Origin: a virus
Strand: one strand, 5' to 3'
IMG/VR virus record: IMGVR_UViG_3300046096_000061
Location: 1-20,023 of that record
Length of the DNA: 20,023 nt
The notes beneath the pieces are model-generated. The model was given only the letters and a program-made list of their open reading frames with translations. It was not told the origin of the DNA and made no database searches. Shown in pieces: positions 1 to 7,416 of this stretch (its first letter is position 1; each line of letters begins with the position of its first letter). Position numbers and translations under genes: made by a program.

Positions 1-48
1 TTTTTAATAATAAACATTATGGTTTACCTAACAAGACACTACAACCTT

Positions 49-68
49 AGTATTGAGAAGTCAATACT
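49..68. repeat. Inverted repeat in the leader
   Basis: A perfect 8-bp inverted repeat (AGTATTGA, 4-nt loop GAAG, TCAATACT) lies about 105 bases upstream of the first gene. No T-run follows, so it does not look like an intrinsic terminator. Its right arm overlaps the place where a -35 box would sit for the perfect TATAAT at 83-88. An operator or activator site is therefore possible, but this is inference from position only. Confidence 0.4.
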
Positions 69-103
69 TAAAATGGATTTCTTATAATAAAAGTGATTAG
101 TGC

Positions 104-132
104 TTGATATATAGGCATTTTCTTGTTAAAAT
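104..132 (+). promoter_or_regulatory. Putative sigma70-type promoter upstream of the packaging genes
   Basis: TTGATA (104-109) and TAAAAT (127-132) are separated by 17 bases, each one mismatch from consensus. They lie about 40 bases before the first start codon. A perfect TATAAT at 83-88 in the same leader has only a poor -35 match and would need an activator. The leader (1-173) is very AT-rich, so chance matches are likely. It otherwise holds only the inverted repeat at 49-68. Confidence 0.4.
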
Positions 133-173
133 AAGACTATATTCTAATATTTTGCATTACAGAGAGTTATATT

Positions 174-464
174 ATGCCCTTCAAAAAAGGCGAGGTGAGT
201 AATCCAAGGGGGCGAGCTGCAGGTGTTGCCAACGATACGCGCCGTTTTAAGGTTAATATCAATAAGTTCTTGGAATATGGTAGCGATAAGTTACTTAAAT
301 GGCTAGATGAGGTTGCGGAAAAGGACCCGAAGGCTGCAATTGATGCGGTTTGTAAATTAGCGGAGTTTGCCTATCCACGCCTCGCTCGTCAGGTGGTGGT
401 TGGTGAGAAGGAAAATCCTGTTGAGGTGATGATGTATATCCCTAAAAATAATCGTGATGAGTGA
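174..464 (+). CDS. Putative terminase small subunit (short)
   Basis: This 96-aa protein is probably the DNA-recognition subunit of the packaging motor, chiefly because it sits directly before the large terminase and overlaps it. Its N-terminus is basic and carries a KKGEVSNPRGRAAG stretch. The NPxGRxxG pattern opens many small phage proteins found before terminase genes (DUF5681-like). The rest is predicted helical (about residues 30-75), with a short C-terminal tail. AGAGAG at 161-166 is a reasonable ribosome-binding site 7 bases before the ATG. It is much shorter than P22 gp3 (about 160 aa), and no clear helix-turn-helix can be called by eye. It could instead be a small accessory protein, with the true small subunit elsewhere. 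Confidence 0.6.
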   Translation: MPFKKGEVSNPRGRAAGVANDTRRFKVNINKFLEYGSDKLLKWLDEVAEKDPKAAIDAVCKLAEFAYPRLARQVVVGEKENPVEVMMYIPKNNRDE

Positions 465-1845
465 AAGAGTTGTAATAAAGCCCCAAGAGGGGGCGCAGGA
501 AGATTTCCTTGCCTCATCCGCTGATATTGCTATCTATGGTGGTGCGGCTGGTGGCGGTAAGACATTCGCATTATTATTGGAGCCTTTGCGCTATATTGAT
601 AACCCAAATTTCGGAGGGGTGACTTTTCGTAGAACAACAAAGCAGGTGAAGAATGAAGGCGGCTTGTGGGACGAAGCTGCGAAAATATACCCGCTTTTAG
701 GCGCAACTCCCAATCAAACTGATTTAACCTATTACTTCCCGTCTGGTGCAGCGTGTTCATTCCAGCACCTTGAATATGATAAGAGCGTTTATAATCATCA
801 GGGTTCACAAATGCCACTGATAATGTTTGACGAATTAACGCACTTCTCTCCCTTCCAATTCTGGTACATGGTATCACGGAACCGCTCAACTTGCGGAGTG
901 AAGCCGTATATTCGGGCGACCTGTAACCCTGACCCGAATAGCTTTGTTGCCAAGCTGATTGAGTGGTGGATTAACCAAGAGACTGGGTATCCTATCCCCG
1001 AGAGGGGCGGTAAACTGCGGTGGTTTGTTAGGATAGGCGACAAGATGGAATGGGCGGACAGTCCCGCCCTGCTGGATAAGTACAGGGACAAAGAAGGCAA
1101 AGCATTGCCTGCTAAATCATTAACATTTATTCCAGCCAAACTGACTGATAACAAGATATTAATGCAAGCAGACCCCGCTTATATAGCCAACTTAATGGCA
1201 CTTCCAGCCGTGGAGAGAGCTAGACTGCTTGATGGCAACTGGAAAATCAAAAACACTAATGCGAGGGTATTCACAAACTGGAGTGTTCAAGAGTTTGAGG
1301 CTTCAGGCGATGCTATATTCCGTTTTGGGGCTGACTGGGGCTTCAGCAATGACCCAACAGCCCTTGTGCGTTGTTATATGTATAATAATAAGATTTTTAT
1401 AGACTACGAAGCTGTGCGGATAGGGTGTGAAATTGTGGATTTGCCGCACTTATTTAGTGAAATCCCCGAAAGCAATAAATATCCTATAAATGCTGATAGT
1501 AGCCGCCCTGAAACTATCTCCTATCTGCGGAGCAATGGATACCCTAGAATATTCTCAAGCACAAAAGGTAAAAATTCAATAGAAGACGGAATTGCCTTTC
1601 TAAAGGCTTATGAGATAGTGGTTCACCCTCGTTGCGCAAATGTTGTTGCAGAGTTAACTAATTATAGTTATAATATTGACCGAGCAACTGGCGATGTGAT
1701 GACAACGCTTGAAGATAAGAATAATCACACGATTGATGCGCTGCGCTATGCGTTTGAAGCTGTACGAAGAGCGCAGGGTAGCAGTAATGACACTATAAGC
1801 GCCGTGTATGTGCCGCCAATTGTCAATAACGCTTGGAGAAAATAA
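457..1845 (+). CDS. terL: Terminase large subunit (packaging ATPase/nuclease)
   Basis: This is the motor subunit that pumps DNA into the procapsid and cuts the concatemer. The N-terminal ATPase shows a Walker A motif (GGAAGGGKT, about residues 28-36), a Walker B motif (LIMFDE, about 121-126) followed by TH, and a coupling-type RATCNPDP segment. The C-terminal RNase H-like nuclease shows three acidic positions: GADWG (Asp near 293), NAD (Asp near 347) and the terminal HTIDALRY motif (Asp near 427). The length, 462 aa, is close to P22-type terminases (about 500). A GTG at 454 lies directly before the ATG at 457. Either could start translation; I chose ATG. Both lie inside the end of the preceding gene, implying coupled translation. 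The gene ends in a TAATG overlap with the portal gene. Confidence 0.95.
   Translation: MSERVVIKPQEGAQEDFLASSADIAIYGGAAGGGKTFALLLEPLRYIDNPNFGGVTFRRTTKQVKNEGGLWDEAAKIYPLLGATPNQTDLTYYFPSGAACSFQHLEYDKSVYNHQGSQMPLIMFDELTHFSPFQFWYMVSRNRSTCGVKPYIRATCNPDPNSFVAKLIEWWINQETGYPIPERGGKLRWFVRIGDKMEWADSPALLDKYRDKEGKALPAKSLTFIPAKLTDNKILMQADPAYIANLMALPAVERARLLDGNWKIKNTNARVFTNWSVQEFEASGDAIFRFGADWGFSNDPTALVRCYMYNNKIFIDYEAVRIGCEIVDLPHLFSEIPESNKYPINADSSRPETISYLRSNGYPRIFSSTKGKNSIEDGIAFLKAYEIVVHPRCANVVAELTNYSYNIDRATGDVMTTLEDKNNHTIDALRYAFEAVRRAQGSSNDTISAVYVPPIVNNAWRK
1835..1838 (+). promoter_or_regulatory. Ribosome-binding site fixing the portal start
   Basis: GGAG lies 6 bases before the ATG at 1845. A longer reading frame could begin at TTG 1833, but that codon overlaps this site, so the ATG is the better start. 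Confidence 0.65.
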
Positions 1846-3914
1846 TGCCTGATTTTAATGAAGTATTTGAGAGAGCGAGTAAGCGGTTTTTGTTAGTTCA
1901 AAGTTACTATGATAAGGTGCGCAGGCAATGCCTTGAAGATAGGCGGTTCACCTTTATTTCTGGGGCGCAGTGGGAAGGTAGCGGATGGGAAACCCAATTT
2001 GCTAATCGTCCAAGATTAGAGGTTAATAAAACCCACCAATCTGTAATGAAAATCATTTCAGAATACAGAAACAATAGGGTTTACACTAGTTTTGCCGCCA
2101 GAGATGGTGGTGACAAAAGCAGTCTTTCAGATAATGTCAATAAGGTTTATCGTGCCAACGAGCAAGACTGTAACGCTAACGAAGCATATGATACTGCGTA
2201 TGAAGAGGGTGTTGCTGGAGGGATTGGTGCTTGGCGGTTGAGGGCGGTGCTGGAAGATGAAAATGATGAAGAGAATGAGAAGCAGAAAATTATATTTGAG
2301 AGTATCCCTGACGCTGATACAAGGGTGTTTTTTGACCCTAACTCCAAGCGAGCGGATAAATCCGATGCTGAATGGTGTTTTGTTCTAAACCCCTACGATG
2401 TAGATGTTTTCAAAGATGAGTTTGACGAAGAGCCATCTGGCTGGAATACCGTTGTTTCGGATAACGGCTTGAATTGGCTTGAAGCTGATGTTGTATATAT
2501 CGCAGAATACTACGAATACGAATATCAGCGGATTGAGCTGCGCAAATTCAAATTACTCTCTGGCGAGATTGAGAATTATACCAGCGAAGATTTCAAGAAT
2601 GACGAGGGTTTGGCTTCGCAGCTTATGGCTATTGGTGCCGAGGAGGTTTCTAGTCGTAAGATAAAGCGCCGTAGGGTTAGAAAATACCTACTGTCTGGGG
2701 GCGGGGTTCTAGAGGATTGCGGGTTAATGGCTGGTGAAAACATCCCTGTTATCCCGTACTATGGTAAGCGGGTATATATCAGCAATATTGAGTATTGTAT
2801 TGGGCATATTCGCTTCGTTAAGGACGCTCAACGCCTCAAGAATATACAGCTCTCAAAACTAGCGGAGATAGCTTCATTATCATCTGTTGAGAAGCCTATC
2901 TTTACCCCACAGCAGGTGCAAGGCTTTCAGCATCTGTATATGAATGATAACATAGAGAATTATAGTTACTTACTGGTTAACCCTATTCAAGATGCAAGCG
3001 GCAACCTTGTTCCTATGGGTGCGCTTGATTATACACGACCACCATCTATCCCGCCAGCATTGGCGGCACTACTGCAGATAACTGAAGAAGACATTAGGCA
3101 GCTTTTAGGCAATCAGCAAGAGGGTGAGAAGATAGTTTCTAACACTTCAGGCAAGGCTATTGAGATGGTGCAGCAGTCGCTTGATGCCACTAATTTTATC
3201 TATCTGGATAATATGGCTTGCGCTCGCAAGCGTTCGGCTGAAGTTTGGTTATCAATGGCTCGTGAGCTGTACATTGAAGAGGGGCGTAAACTCAAGGGTA
3301 TTGATAAAAATGACGAGGTTGCTTCAATAGAGCTTATGCAGGCAATGGTTGAAGATGGTGTTGTGTATTTTGACAATGACTTTAGAGAAGCGAATTTTGA
3401 TGTTATCTGTACTATTGGCGCAAGCTCTCAAAGCAAGAAGCAAGCCACGGTTCGCACTCTAACGGAAATGATGGGGATGACGAGCGACCCTGAAACAACA
3501 CAAGTTCTAGGGGCTGCTGCGATGATGAATGCGGAGGGCGAGGGGATAGAAGATGTGCGCAATTATTTCCGCAAGAAATTGATTAATATGGGGGTTGTGA
3601 AGCCTACTGAAGCGGAGATGTTTTCTCTGCAACAAGAAGCGGAGTCGCAGGGCGATGTTAAGCCAGATGCTAACACGGTTTATTTACAAGCGGCAGCGGA
3701 TGCGGAAAGGGCTAGAGGCGATAAAGCTAGAGCTGATACGGTATATACTCTCGCTAAGGAGAAGGAAACGCAAGCTAAAACTGCCGAGATTTTGGCGGGA
3801 ATAGATGGCAAGGAAATTGAGAATGCGCAACGAGTTCAAGAATTACTGACTGGTTTGCAGTCTCAAGAACAGGCAACCGTCCAGCCTGTTGCAATGGACG
3901 AGATAGGGGTGTGA
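1845..3914 (+). CDS. Portal protein, P22 gp1-like
   Basis: This 689-aa protein forms the dodecameric ring at the unique vertex through which DNA enters and leaves, and on which procapsid assembly starts. Its length and position match the P22 portal (about 725 aa). The N-terminus has a helical segment with QWEGSGW, and an acidic patch (DENDEENEKQ) lies near residues 145-155. The region around residue 323 (RFVKDAQRLKNIQLSKLAE) matches a conserved helical stretch of P22-type portals. The last 100 residues are charged and helical, as in the portal barrel and crown. The ATG overlaps the terminase stop by one base (TAATG, 1843-1847). The TTG at 1833, four codons upstream, is rejected because it overlaps the ribosome-binding site. 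The protein should contact the terminase during packaging and the gp4/gp10-like proteins in the virion. Confidence 0.9.
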   Translation: MPDFNEVFERASKRFLLVQSYYDKVRRQCLEDRRFTFISGAQWEGSGWETQFANRPRLEVNKTHQSVMKIISEYRNNRVYTSFAARDGGDKSSLSDNVNKVYRANEQDCNANEAYDTAYEEGVAGGIGAWRLRAVLEDENDEENEKQKIIFESIPDADTRVFFDPNSKRADKSDAEWCFVLNPYDVDVFKDEFDEEPSGWNTVVSDNGLNWLEADVVYIAEYYEYEYQRIELRKFKLLSGEIENYTSEDFKNDEGLASQLMAIGAEEVSSRKIKRRRVRKYLLSGGGVLEDCGLMAGENIPVIPYYGKRVYISNIEYCIGHIRFVKDAQRLKNIQLSKLAEIASLSSVEKPIFTPQQVQGFQHLYMNDNIENYSYLLVNPIQDASGNLVPMGALDYTRPPSIPPALAALLQITEEDIRQLLGNQQEGEKIVSNTSGKAIEMVQQSLDATNFIYLDNMACARKRSAEVWLSMARELYIEEGRKLKGIDKNDEVASIELMQAMVEDGVVYFDNDFREANFDVICTIGASSQSKKQATVRTLTEMMGMTSDPETTQVLGAAAMMNAEGEGIEDVRNYFRKKLINMGVVKPTEAEMFSLQQEAESQGDVKPDANTVYLQAAADAERARGDKARADTVYTLAKEKETQAKTAEILAGIDGKEIENAQRVQELLTGLQSQEQATVQPVAMDEIGV

Positions 3915-3915
3915 T

Positions 3916-4773
3916 ATGACTAGAATTATAGAAGAAATAGAGGTGGTTCCTGACGAAGCGGCAGCGGATACGGAAGATAATGTAGATGTTGGGCAAGGCA
4001 ATGAAGATGTTGGAGTTATAGAGGGCGCTGCTGCTAGTGATAGTGAAGCTGGCGAGCCAGTAGCACTTGAAGTTGAGATTGAAGAAGTTGTTATTGAGGG
4101 GGCGGAAGATAATGCCCACGATAGTGTTGCAATAAAATCCATTAGAGATGCTCTTAAGAAGGCGCAGAAGCGAGTTAAGGAGTTGGAAAAACAAGTGCCT
4201 GCTCAACAAAACCCGCAAGCCTTGCGCCCTAAACCAAATATTGACGATGAGGGTATAGATTATGACCCTACACTATTCACTCAAGCCCTAGATAATTGGT
4301 ACGAAGAAAAAAGCATGGTTGATTTTCAAGAGCGCGAAAAACAAAGAGCCGCTGACTCGCAAAACCAATCATTCCAGAATAAAGTAGCGGAATTTGAGCA
4401 GTCAAAAGCGCAGTTCAAACAGCCAGACTTCGCTGAGATGATTGACCTTGCAACTGGAACATTAACAGAAACACAATCTGCAATTATTATTGATATAGCA
4501 AAAAGCCCTGCGCTTGTAAAGTATGCGCTAGGGAAAAACCCCAGCAAACTAGCGGAGCTGTCTAAAATTGACAATCTTGTTCATTTTACTGCCGCAGTAA
4601 CACGCTTAGAGGAGCAAATTAAGATGGCTAAAAAACCTGTAACTACACCAGAAAAGAAAATCACTAGCAGCACCCCAATGGCTTCAAATACCTTGGAACG
4701 CCTGCGAGCAGAGGCAGAAAGAACAGGTGATTATACAAAGGTTGTTTCTTGGAAAAGGCAGAACAATAAATAA
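3916..4773 (+). CDS. Scaffolding protein, P22 gp8-like
   Basis: This 285-aa protein lies between portal and coat, the usual place for the internal scaffold that guides capsid assembly and then leaves. The first 70 or so residues are strongly acidic (many Asp and Glu). A predicted coiled coil follows (KKAQKRVKELEKQV, about residues 82-95). The C-terminus is basic (ending VVSWKRQNNK), which fits the P22 scaffold, whose basic C-terminal helix-turn-helix binds coat protein. Direct sequence resemblance to gp8 (303 aa) is weak, so the call rests on position, length and composition. The ATG follows the portal stop by one base. The gene ends just before a 143-base gap with its own promoter. Confidence 0.75.
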   Translation: MTRIIEEIEVVPDEAAADTEDNVDVGQGNEDVGVIEGAAASDSEAGEPVALEVEIEEVVIEGAEDNAHDSVAIKSIRDALKKAQKRVKELEKQVPAQQNPQALRPKPNIDDEGIDYDPTLFTQALDNWYEEKSMVDFQEREKQRAADSQNQSFQNKVAEFEQSKAQFKQPDFAEMIDLATGTLTETQSAIIIDIAKSPALVKYALGKNPSKLAELSKIDNLVHFTAAVTRLEEQIKMAKKPVTTPEKKITSSTPMASNTLERLRAEAERTGDYTKVVSWKRQNNK

Positions 4774-4776
4774 TCC

Positions 4777-4804
4777 TTGAATTTCTTGTTAAATTAGCTA
4801 TAAT
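4777..4804 (+). promoter_or_regulatory. Sigma70-like promoter upstream of the coat gene
   Basis: TTGAAT (4777-4782), a 16-base spacer and a perfect TATAAT (4799-4804) lie in the largest gap of the head module, 113 bases before the coat start. This would let the abundant coat protein be made above the level of its neighbours. The resulting leader can form a hairpin, CAGCT 4821-4825 pairing with AGCTG 4836-4840, around the sequence GTAAATAGCT. The coat ribosome-binding site is AAGGA at 4905-4909. Confidence 0.6.
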
Positions 4805-4916
4805 ATCCTTATTAAGTTGCCAGCTTACTGTAAATAGCTGAGTTTGTCATAGGGTAACCGTTCCCTTCAAAAACGAGCAATCAATCATAACATATAATTT
4901 TAATAAGGATATTAAA

Positions 4917-6188
4917 ATGGCTAATTCTTTCTCAAAGGAAGAAAGAGTGATGTTTGAAGATGTGCTTGAAGGCTTCAACGATGCTCTTGTTCTTTCTAAA
5001 AATGTTTCTAAATTTTCTCCAGACGGTGCTACAATGGCACGCACTGGCGATACTATTTGGAGACCACAACCTTATATCGCACAGTCCTTTAGTGGCACCG
5101 ATATGACTTCTAACTTCAAGGACTACACACAACTTTCTGTGCCTGTAACTCTTGGGTTCTCTAAATCAGTTCCTTTTGTATTAACTGCTCTTGAGTTGCG
5201 AGATGGTCTTCAGGAAGGTCGCATTGCTGCATCAGCTAAACAAAAATTAGCTTCTGATATTAATGTTGCGCTTCTAACTGTTGCCGCTAATCAAGGCTCG
5301 CTTGTAATTAAGCGCACTGCCGCTGCTTCTGGGTTTAATGATATAGCGCAATGTGATACAATTATGAATGAGCAGGGAATTCCTAGTTATGACCGTTGTA
5401 TCGCCTTGACTAGCCGTGATTATAACAATATGGCAGATGACCTTGCTAAGGCTTCTCGTAGCTTTGGGAATAACAAATCTGATCAGGCTTACGAAAAAGG
5501 CTTGATTGGAAATGATGTCGCAGGGTTCAGGGCTTACAAACTAGATTATGGTCTTAACTTAACGGCTGCTGCTGGTGTTGGTGTGACCGTGAACGGCGCA
5601 AACCAATACTACACTCCAAAAGCAACGGTAAGTGGTTCGGATTTATCAAATGTTGATAACCGTTATCAAAACCTAGCTATTACGGTAACATCTGGAACTG
5701 TGAAAGTAGGAGATTGCTTTGCTCTCGCTTCTGTGAATGCTGTTCATCATATTACCAAAGGCGACACAGGTCAGGCTAAAACATTCCGTATTACTGCTAT
5801 AGTTTCTGGTGGTGGCGGCACTGGCACCGTTACAATCACCCCCCCGATTATATCTGGTGGTGGCTCTACGGATGTTGAGCTGCAGTATAAGAATGTGACT
5901 GCAACACCTGCAAACGGTGCTGTTGTTACTTTCTTGAATACTGTAACATCTGCAATGAATGTTTTCTGGCAAAAAGATGCGCTAGAGATTATCACTGGAT
6001 CATATATGATAGACCCTAATGCTGGTGCGCTCGTGATGCGTGGCAAGACTGACCAAGGGCTTGAGGTTGTGATGCAGAAGCAATATGACATTAACACAAT
6101 GAAACATAAAATTCGTTTTGATACATTGTTTGGGGTTGCTAATAAAAACCCCGAAATGTCTGGTATTGAGTTATTCTCGCAAACTTGA
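4917..6188 (+). CDS. Major capsid (coat) protein, P22 gp5-like
   Basis: This 423-aa protein builds the icosahedral shell. Length and layout match the P22 coat protein (430 aa). The N-terminal part contains ATMARTGDTIWRP, corresponding to the SMQRSSNTIW region of gp5, followed by SVPVTLG and a helical LASDINVALLTVAANQGSLVI stretch. A beta-rich insertion at about residues 225-340, with Gly/Thr-rich turns, sits where gp5 carries its telokin-like I-domain. The C-terminus (GIELFSQT end) corresponds to the final HK97-fold strands. A good ribosome-binding site (AAGGA, 4905-4909) precedes the ATG. A dedicated promoter lies upstream and a strong hairpin just downstream, fitting high expression. Confidence 0.9.
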   Translation: MANSFSKEERVMFEDVLEGFNDALVLSKNVSKFSPDGATMARTGDTIWRPQPYIAQSFSGTDMTSNFKDYTQLSVPVTLGFSKSVPFVLTALELRDGLQEGRIAASAKQKLASDINVALLTVAANQGSLVIKRTAAASGFNDIAQCDTIMNEQGIPSYDRCIALTSRDYNNMADDLAKASRSFGNNKSDQAYEKGLIGNDVAGFRAYKLDYGLNLTAAAGVGVTVNGANQYYTPKATVSGSDLSNVDNRYQNLAITVTSGTVKVGDCFALASVNAVHHITKGDTGQAKTFRITAIVSGGGGTGTVTITPPIISGGGSTDVELQYKNVTATPANGAVVTFLNTVTSAMNVFWQKDALEIITGSYMIDPNAGALVMRGKTDQGLEVVMQKQYDINTMKHKIRFDTLFGVANKNPEMSGIELFSQT

Positions 6189-6204
6189 TGATTACCTGCT
6201 AAGG

Positions 6205-6230
6205 ATAGGGCTGCAGTTAAGCAGCCCTAT
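6205..6230 (+). terminator. Strong hairpin after the coat gene (weak or partial terminator)
   Basis: A perfect 10-bp stem (ATAGGGCTGC with GCAGCCCTAT) and a 6-nt loop (AGTTAA) begin 17 bases after the coat stop codon. Only a short ATTTG follows, not a true T-run, so efficient intrinsic termination is doubtful. It could be a partial terminator or a 3' stabiliser for the coat message. Confidence 0.5.
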
Positions 6231-6267
6231 TTGAGTGAAGTTATACTGCAAAAGAAAGAGAGGGAAT

Positions 6268-6483
6268 ATGAGTAACGAAACTATGTTGTATATAGAAGGT
6301 GGTGATATAAGGGTGGGCGATAAAACCTTTCGTACCATTATTGTTGATGCCGATAATTCTGAAGATTTTGATGCTGCGAAGGCGGCAGGGTATAAAGAGT
6401 CCTCGGAAGCCTTTGCCTTTTTATTAGAAGAGAAAGAAATTGCTATTGAAGAAGTGCAATCTATTAAGAAAAAAGGTAAATAA
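6268..6483 (+). CDS. Unrecognised 71-aa protein between coat and gp4-like genes
   Basis: I do not recognise this protein. It is small, with about equal numbers of acidic and basic residues, and ends in a lysine-rich tail (IKKKGK). The first half looks like short beta strands (MLYIEGGDIRVGDKTFRTIIVDA), the second half like helices (DFDAAKAAGYKESSEAFAFLLEEKEIAIEEVQ). The frame is also open upstream to GTG 6235, but the purine-rich site GAGAGGG at 6258-6264 lies right before ATG 6268. The longer version would run through the hairpin's flank. Its stop overlaps the next start (TAATG 6481-6485), so it is translated together with the gp4-like gene. A virion accessory or assembly role is inferred only from position. 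P22 has no gene at this place. Confidence 0.7.
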   Translation: MSNETMLYIEGGDIRVGDKTFRTIIVDADNSEDFDAAKAAGYKESSEAFAFLLEEKEIAIEEVQSIKKKGK

Positions 6484-6956
6484 TGTCGTGGACAAAACGC
6501 CAGTTTGTTGAACAGGCTCTTGAGGAAATTGGGGTGGCAAGCTATGATTTTGACTTGCAGCCCGAACAGCTGCAATCTGCATTACGCACTCTTGATGCAA
6601 TGATTGCATCGTGGAATGCAAATGGGGTGAGAATTAGCTATCCATTACCGAGTAGTCCTGAAAATAGCGAGCTTGACACAGAAACCAATGTGCCAGATAC
6701 GGCGAATGAGGCTATTTATACTAATTTAGCAATACGCCTAGCTAGTAGATTTGGGAAGGTCGTGTCACAAGAATTGAAAGCCACGGCATTGCAGGCGTAC
6801 AGCTCACTGTTGGCTGGGTATATTGAAGTAGAGCCTCGCAGGTATGGCTATTTCTTGCCTGTTGGGGCGGGGAATAGTGGATATGGCTATAATAGTGCAT
6901 TTTTCCCTAATCCAGCCGACCAATTCACGGTTGGTAATGATAGTATTTTGAGGTAA
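6483..6956 (+). CDS. Head-completion / DNA stabilisation protein, P22 gp4-like
   Basis: This protein adds below the portal ring after packaging and keeps DNA in the head, forming the adaptor to which the hub protein binds. The 157-aa length matches P22 gp4 (166 aa). Recognisable features include the N-terminal QFVEQALEEIGVAS, the ALRTLDAMIASWNANGVRISY stretch (compare gp4 DDLEAMMAEWYQDGI), the AIYTNLAIRLASRFG helix, and a C-terminal Gly/Tyr/Phe-rich tail with PVGAGNSGYG (compare PTGSGNS in gp4). The start overlaps the preceding stop, and AAGG lies at 6473-6476. P22 gp4 is reported to have peptidoglycan-hydrolase activity; nothing seen here tests that. Confidence 0.88.
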   Translation: MSWTKRQFVEQALEEIGVASYDFDLQPEQLQSALRTLDAMIASWNANGVRISYPLPSSPENSELDTETNVPDTANEAIYTNLAIRLASRFGKVVSQELKATALQAYSSLLAGYIEVEPRRYGYFLPVGAGNSGYGYNSAFFPNPADQFTVGNDSILR

Positions 6957-6959
6957 ATT

Positions 6960-7415
6960 ATGAGTACAATAAACAATTGGAGTACATTAGATACACTTAT
7001 TGATGGGGACGGTTTTGCCGTCTATTCTATATCTAATGGCGATGATAGAAGATGCCCTGCTAGTGTTGTGGCAACTTACTTGGAAGGTAAAATCACTAGC
7101 GTTGATGATAAAGTCACGCAGTACGCAAGCCCCTCCGCAACAGCGTTTACAGTCACGCTGACTGATAGTTCGGTTAGCTTATGGTTGGTGTTAACACCAA
7201 CAGGGACTTTTGCTACAGGGACGATTAAAATGCCTAGTGTTGCTAATGCAACCGATAAGCAAGAAATTTTAGTTAATTGCACGCAAATTGTGACCGCATT
7301 AACACTAGATGCGAACGGCGGAACGGTTACTGGCGCACCAGCTACTTTAGCAGCTAATAGCTTCTTTAAGTTGCGCTTTGATGGCGTTGCCAAAGTTTGG
7401 TATAGAGTGGGATAA
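6960..7415 (+). CDS. Phage virion-type accessory protein (151 aa)
   Basis: The function is unknown, but the pattern is familiar from tailed phages. The N-terminal segment (LDTLIDGDGFAVYSISNGDDRRCPASVVATYL, shown in part as DGDGFAVYSISNGDDRR) resembles a short motif found at the start of many phage tail and head-fibre proteins. The remainder (about residues 50-151) is a beta-rich domain beginning YASPSATAFTVTLTDSS and ending KLRFDGVAKVWYRVG, a module that recurs in phage structural proteins. It sits 3 bases after the gp4-like gene and 1 base before the hub gene, a place where P22 has no gene. A small decoration, head-fibre or hub-associated protein is the likely role, by inference. No signal peptide or membrane segment is seen. 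Confidence 0.75.
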   Translation: MSTINNWSTLDTLIDGDGFAVYSISNGDDRRCPASVVATYLEGKITSVDDKVTQYASPSATAFTVTLTDSSVSLWLVLTPTGTFATGTIKMPSVANATDKQEILVNCTQIVTALTLDANGGTVTGAPATLAANSFFKLRFDGVAKVWYRVG

Positions 7416-7416
7416 A

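Noticed and set aside
19-87. 22-codon reading frame starting at ATG 19
   Set aside because: There is no ribosome-binding site and it is embedded in AT-rich leader sequence. It could also be the tail of an upstream gene, which the window cannot show.
530-1154. Long reading frames on the minus strand inside the terminase gene
   Set aside because: They are antisense to a clearly recognised gene, have no recognisable domain and no start signals.
1833-1844. Upstream TTG extension of the portal gene
   Set aside because: It overlaps the ribosome-binding site GGAG (1835-1838) and the end of the terminase gene; the ATG at 1845 in the TAATG overlap is better placed.
4893-4898. Second perfect TATAAT just before the coat start
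   Set aside because: No acceptable -35 box lies 16-18 bases upstream, and a start here would leave almost no leader before the ribosome-binding site; the promoter at 4777-4804 is better.
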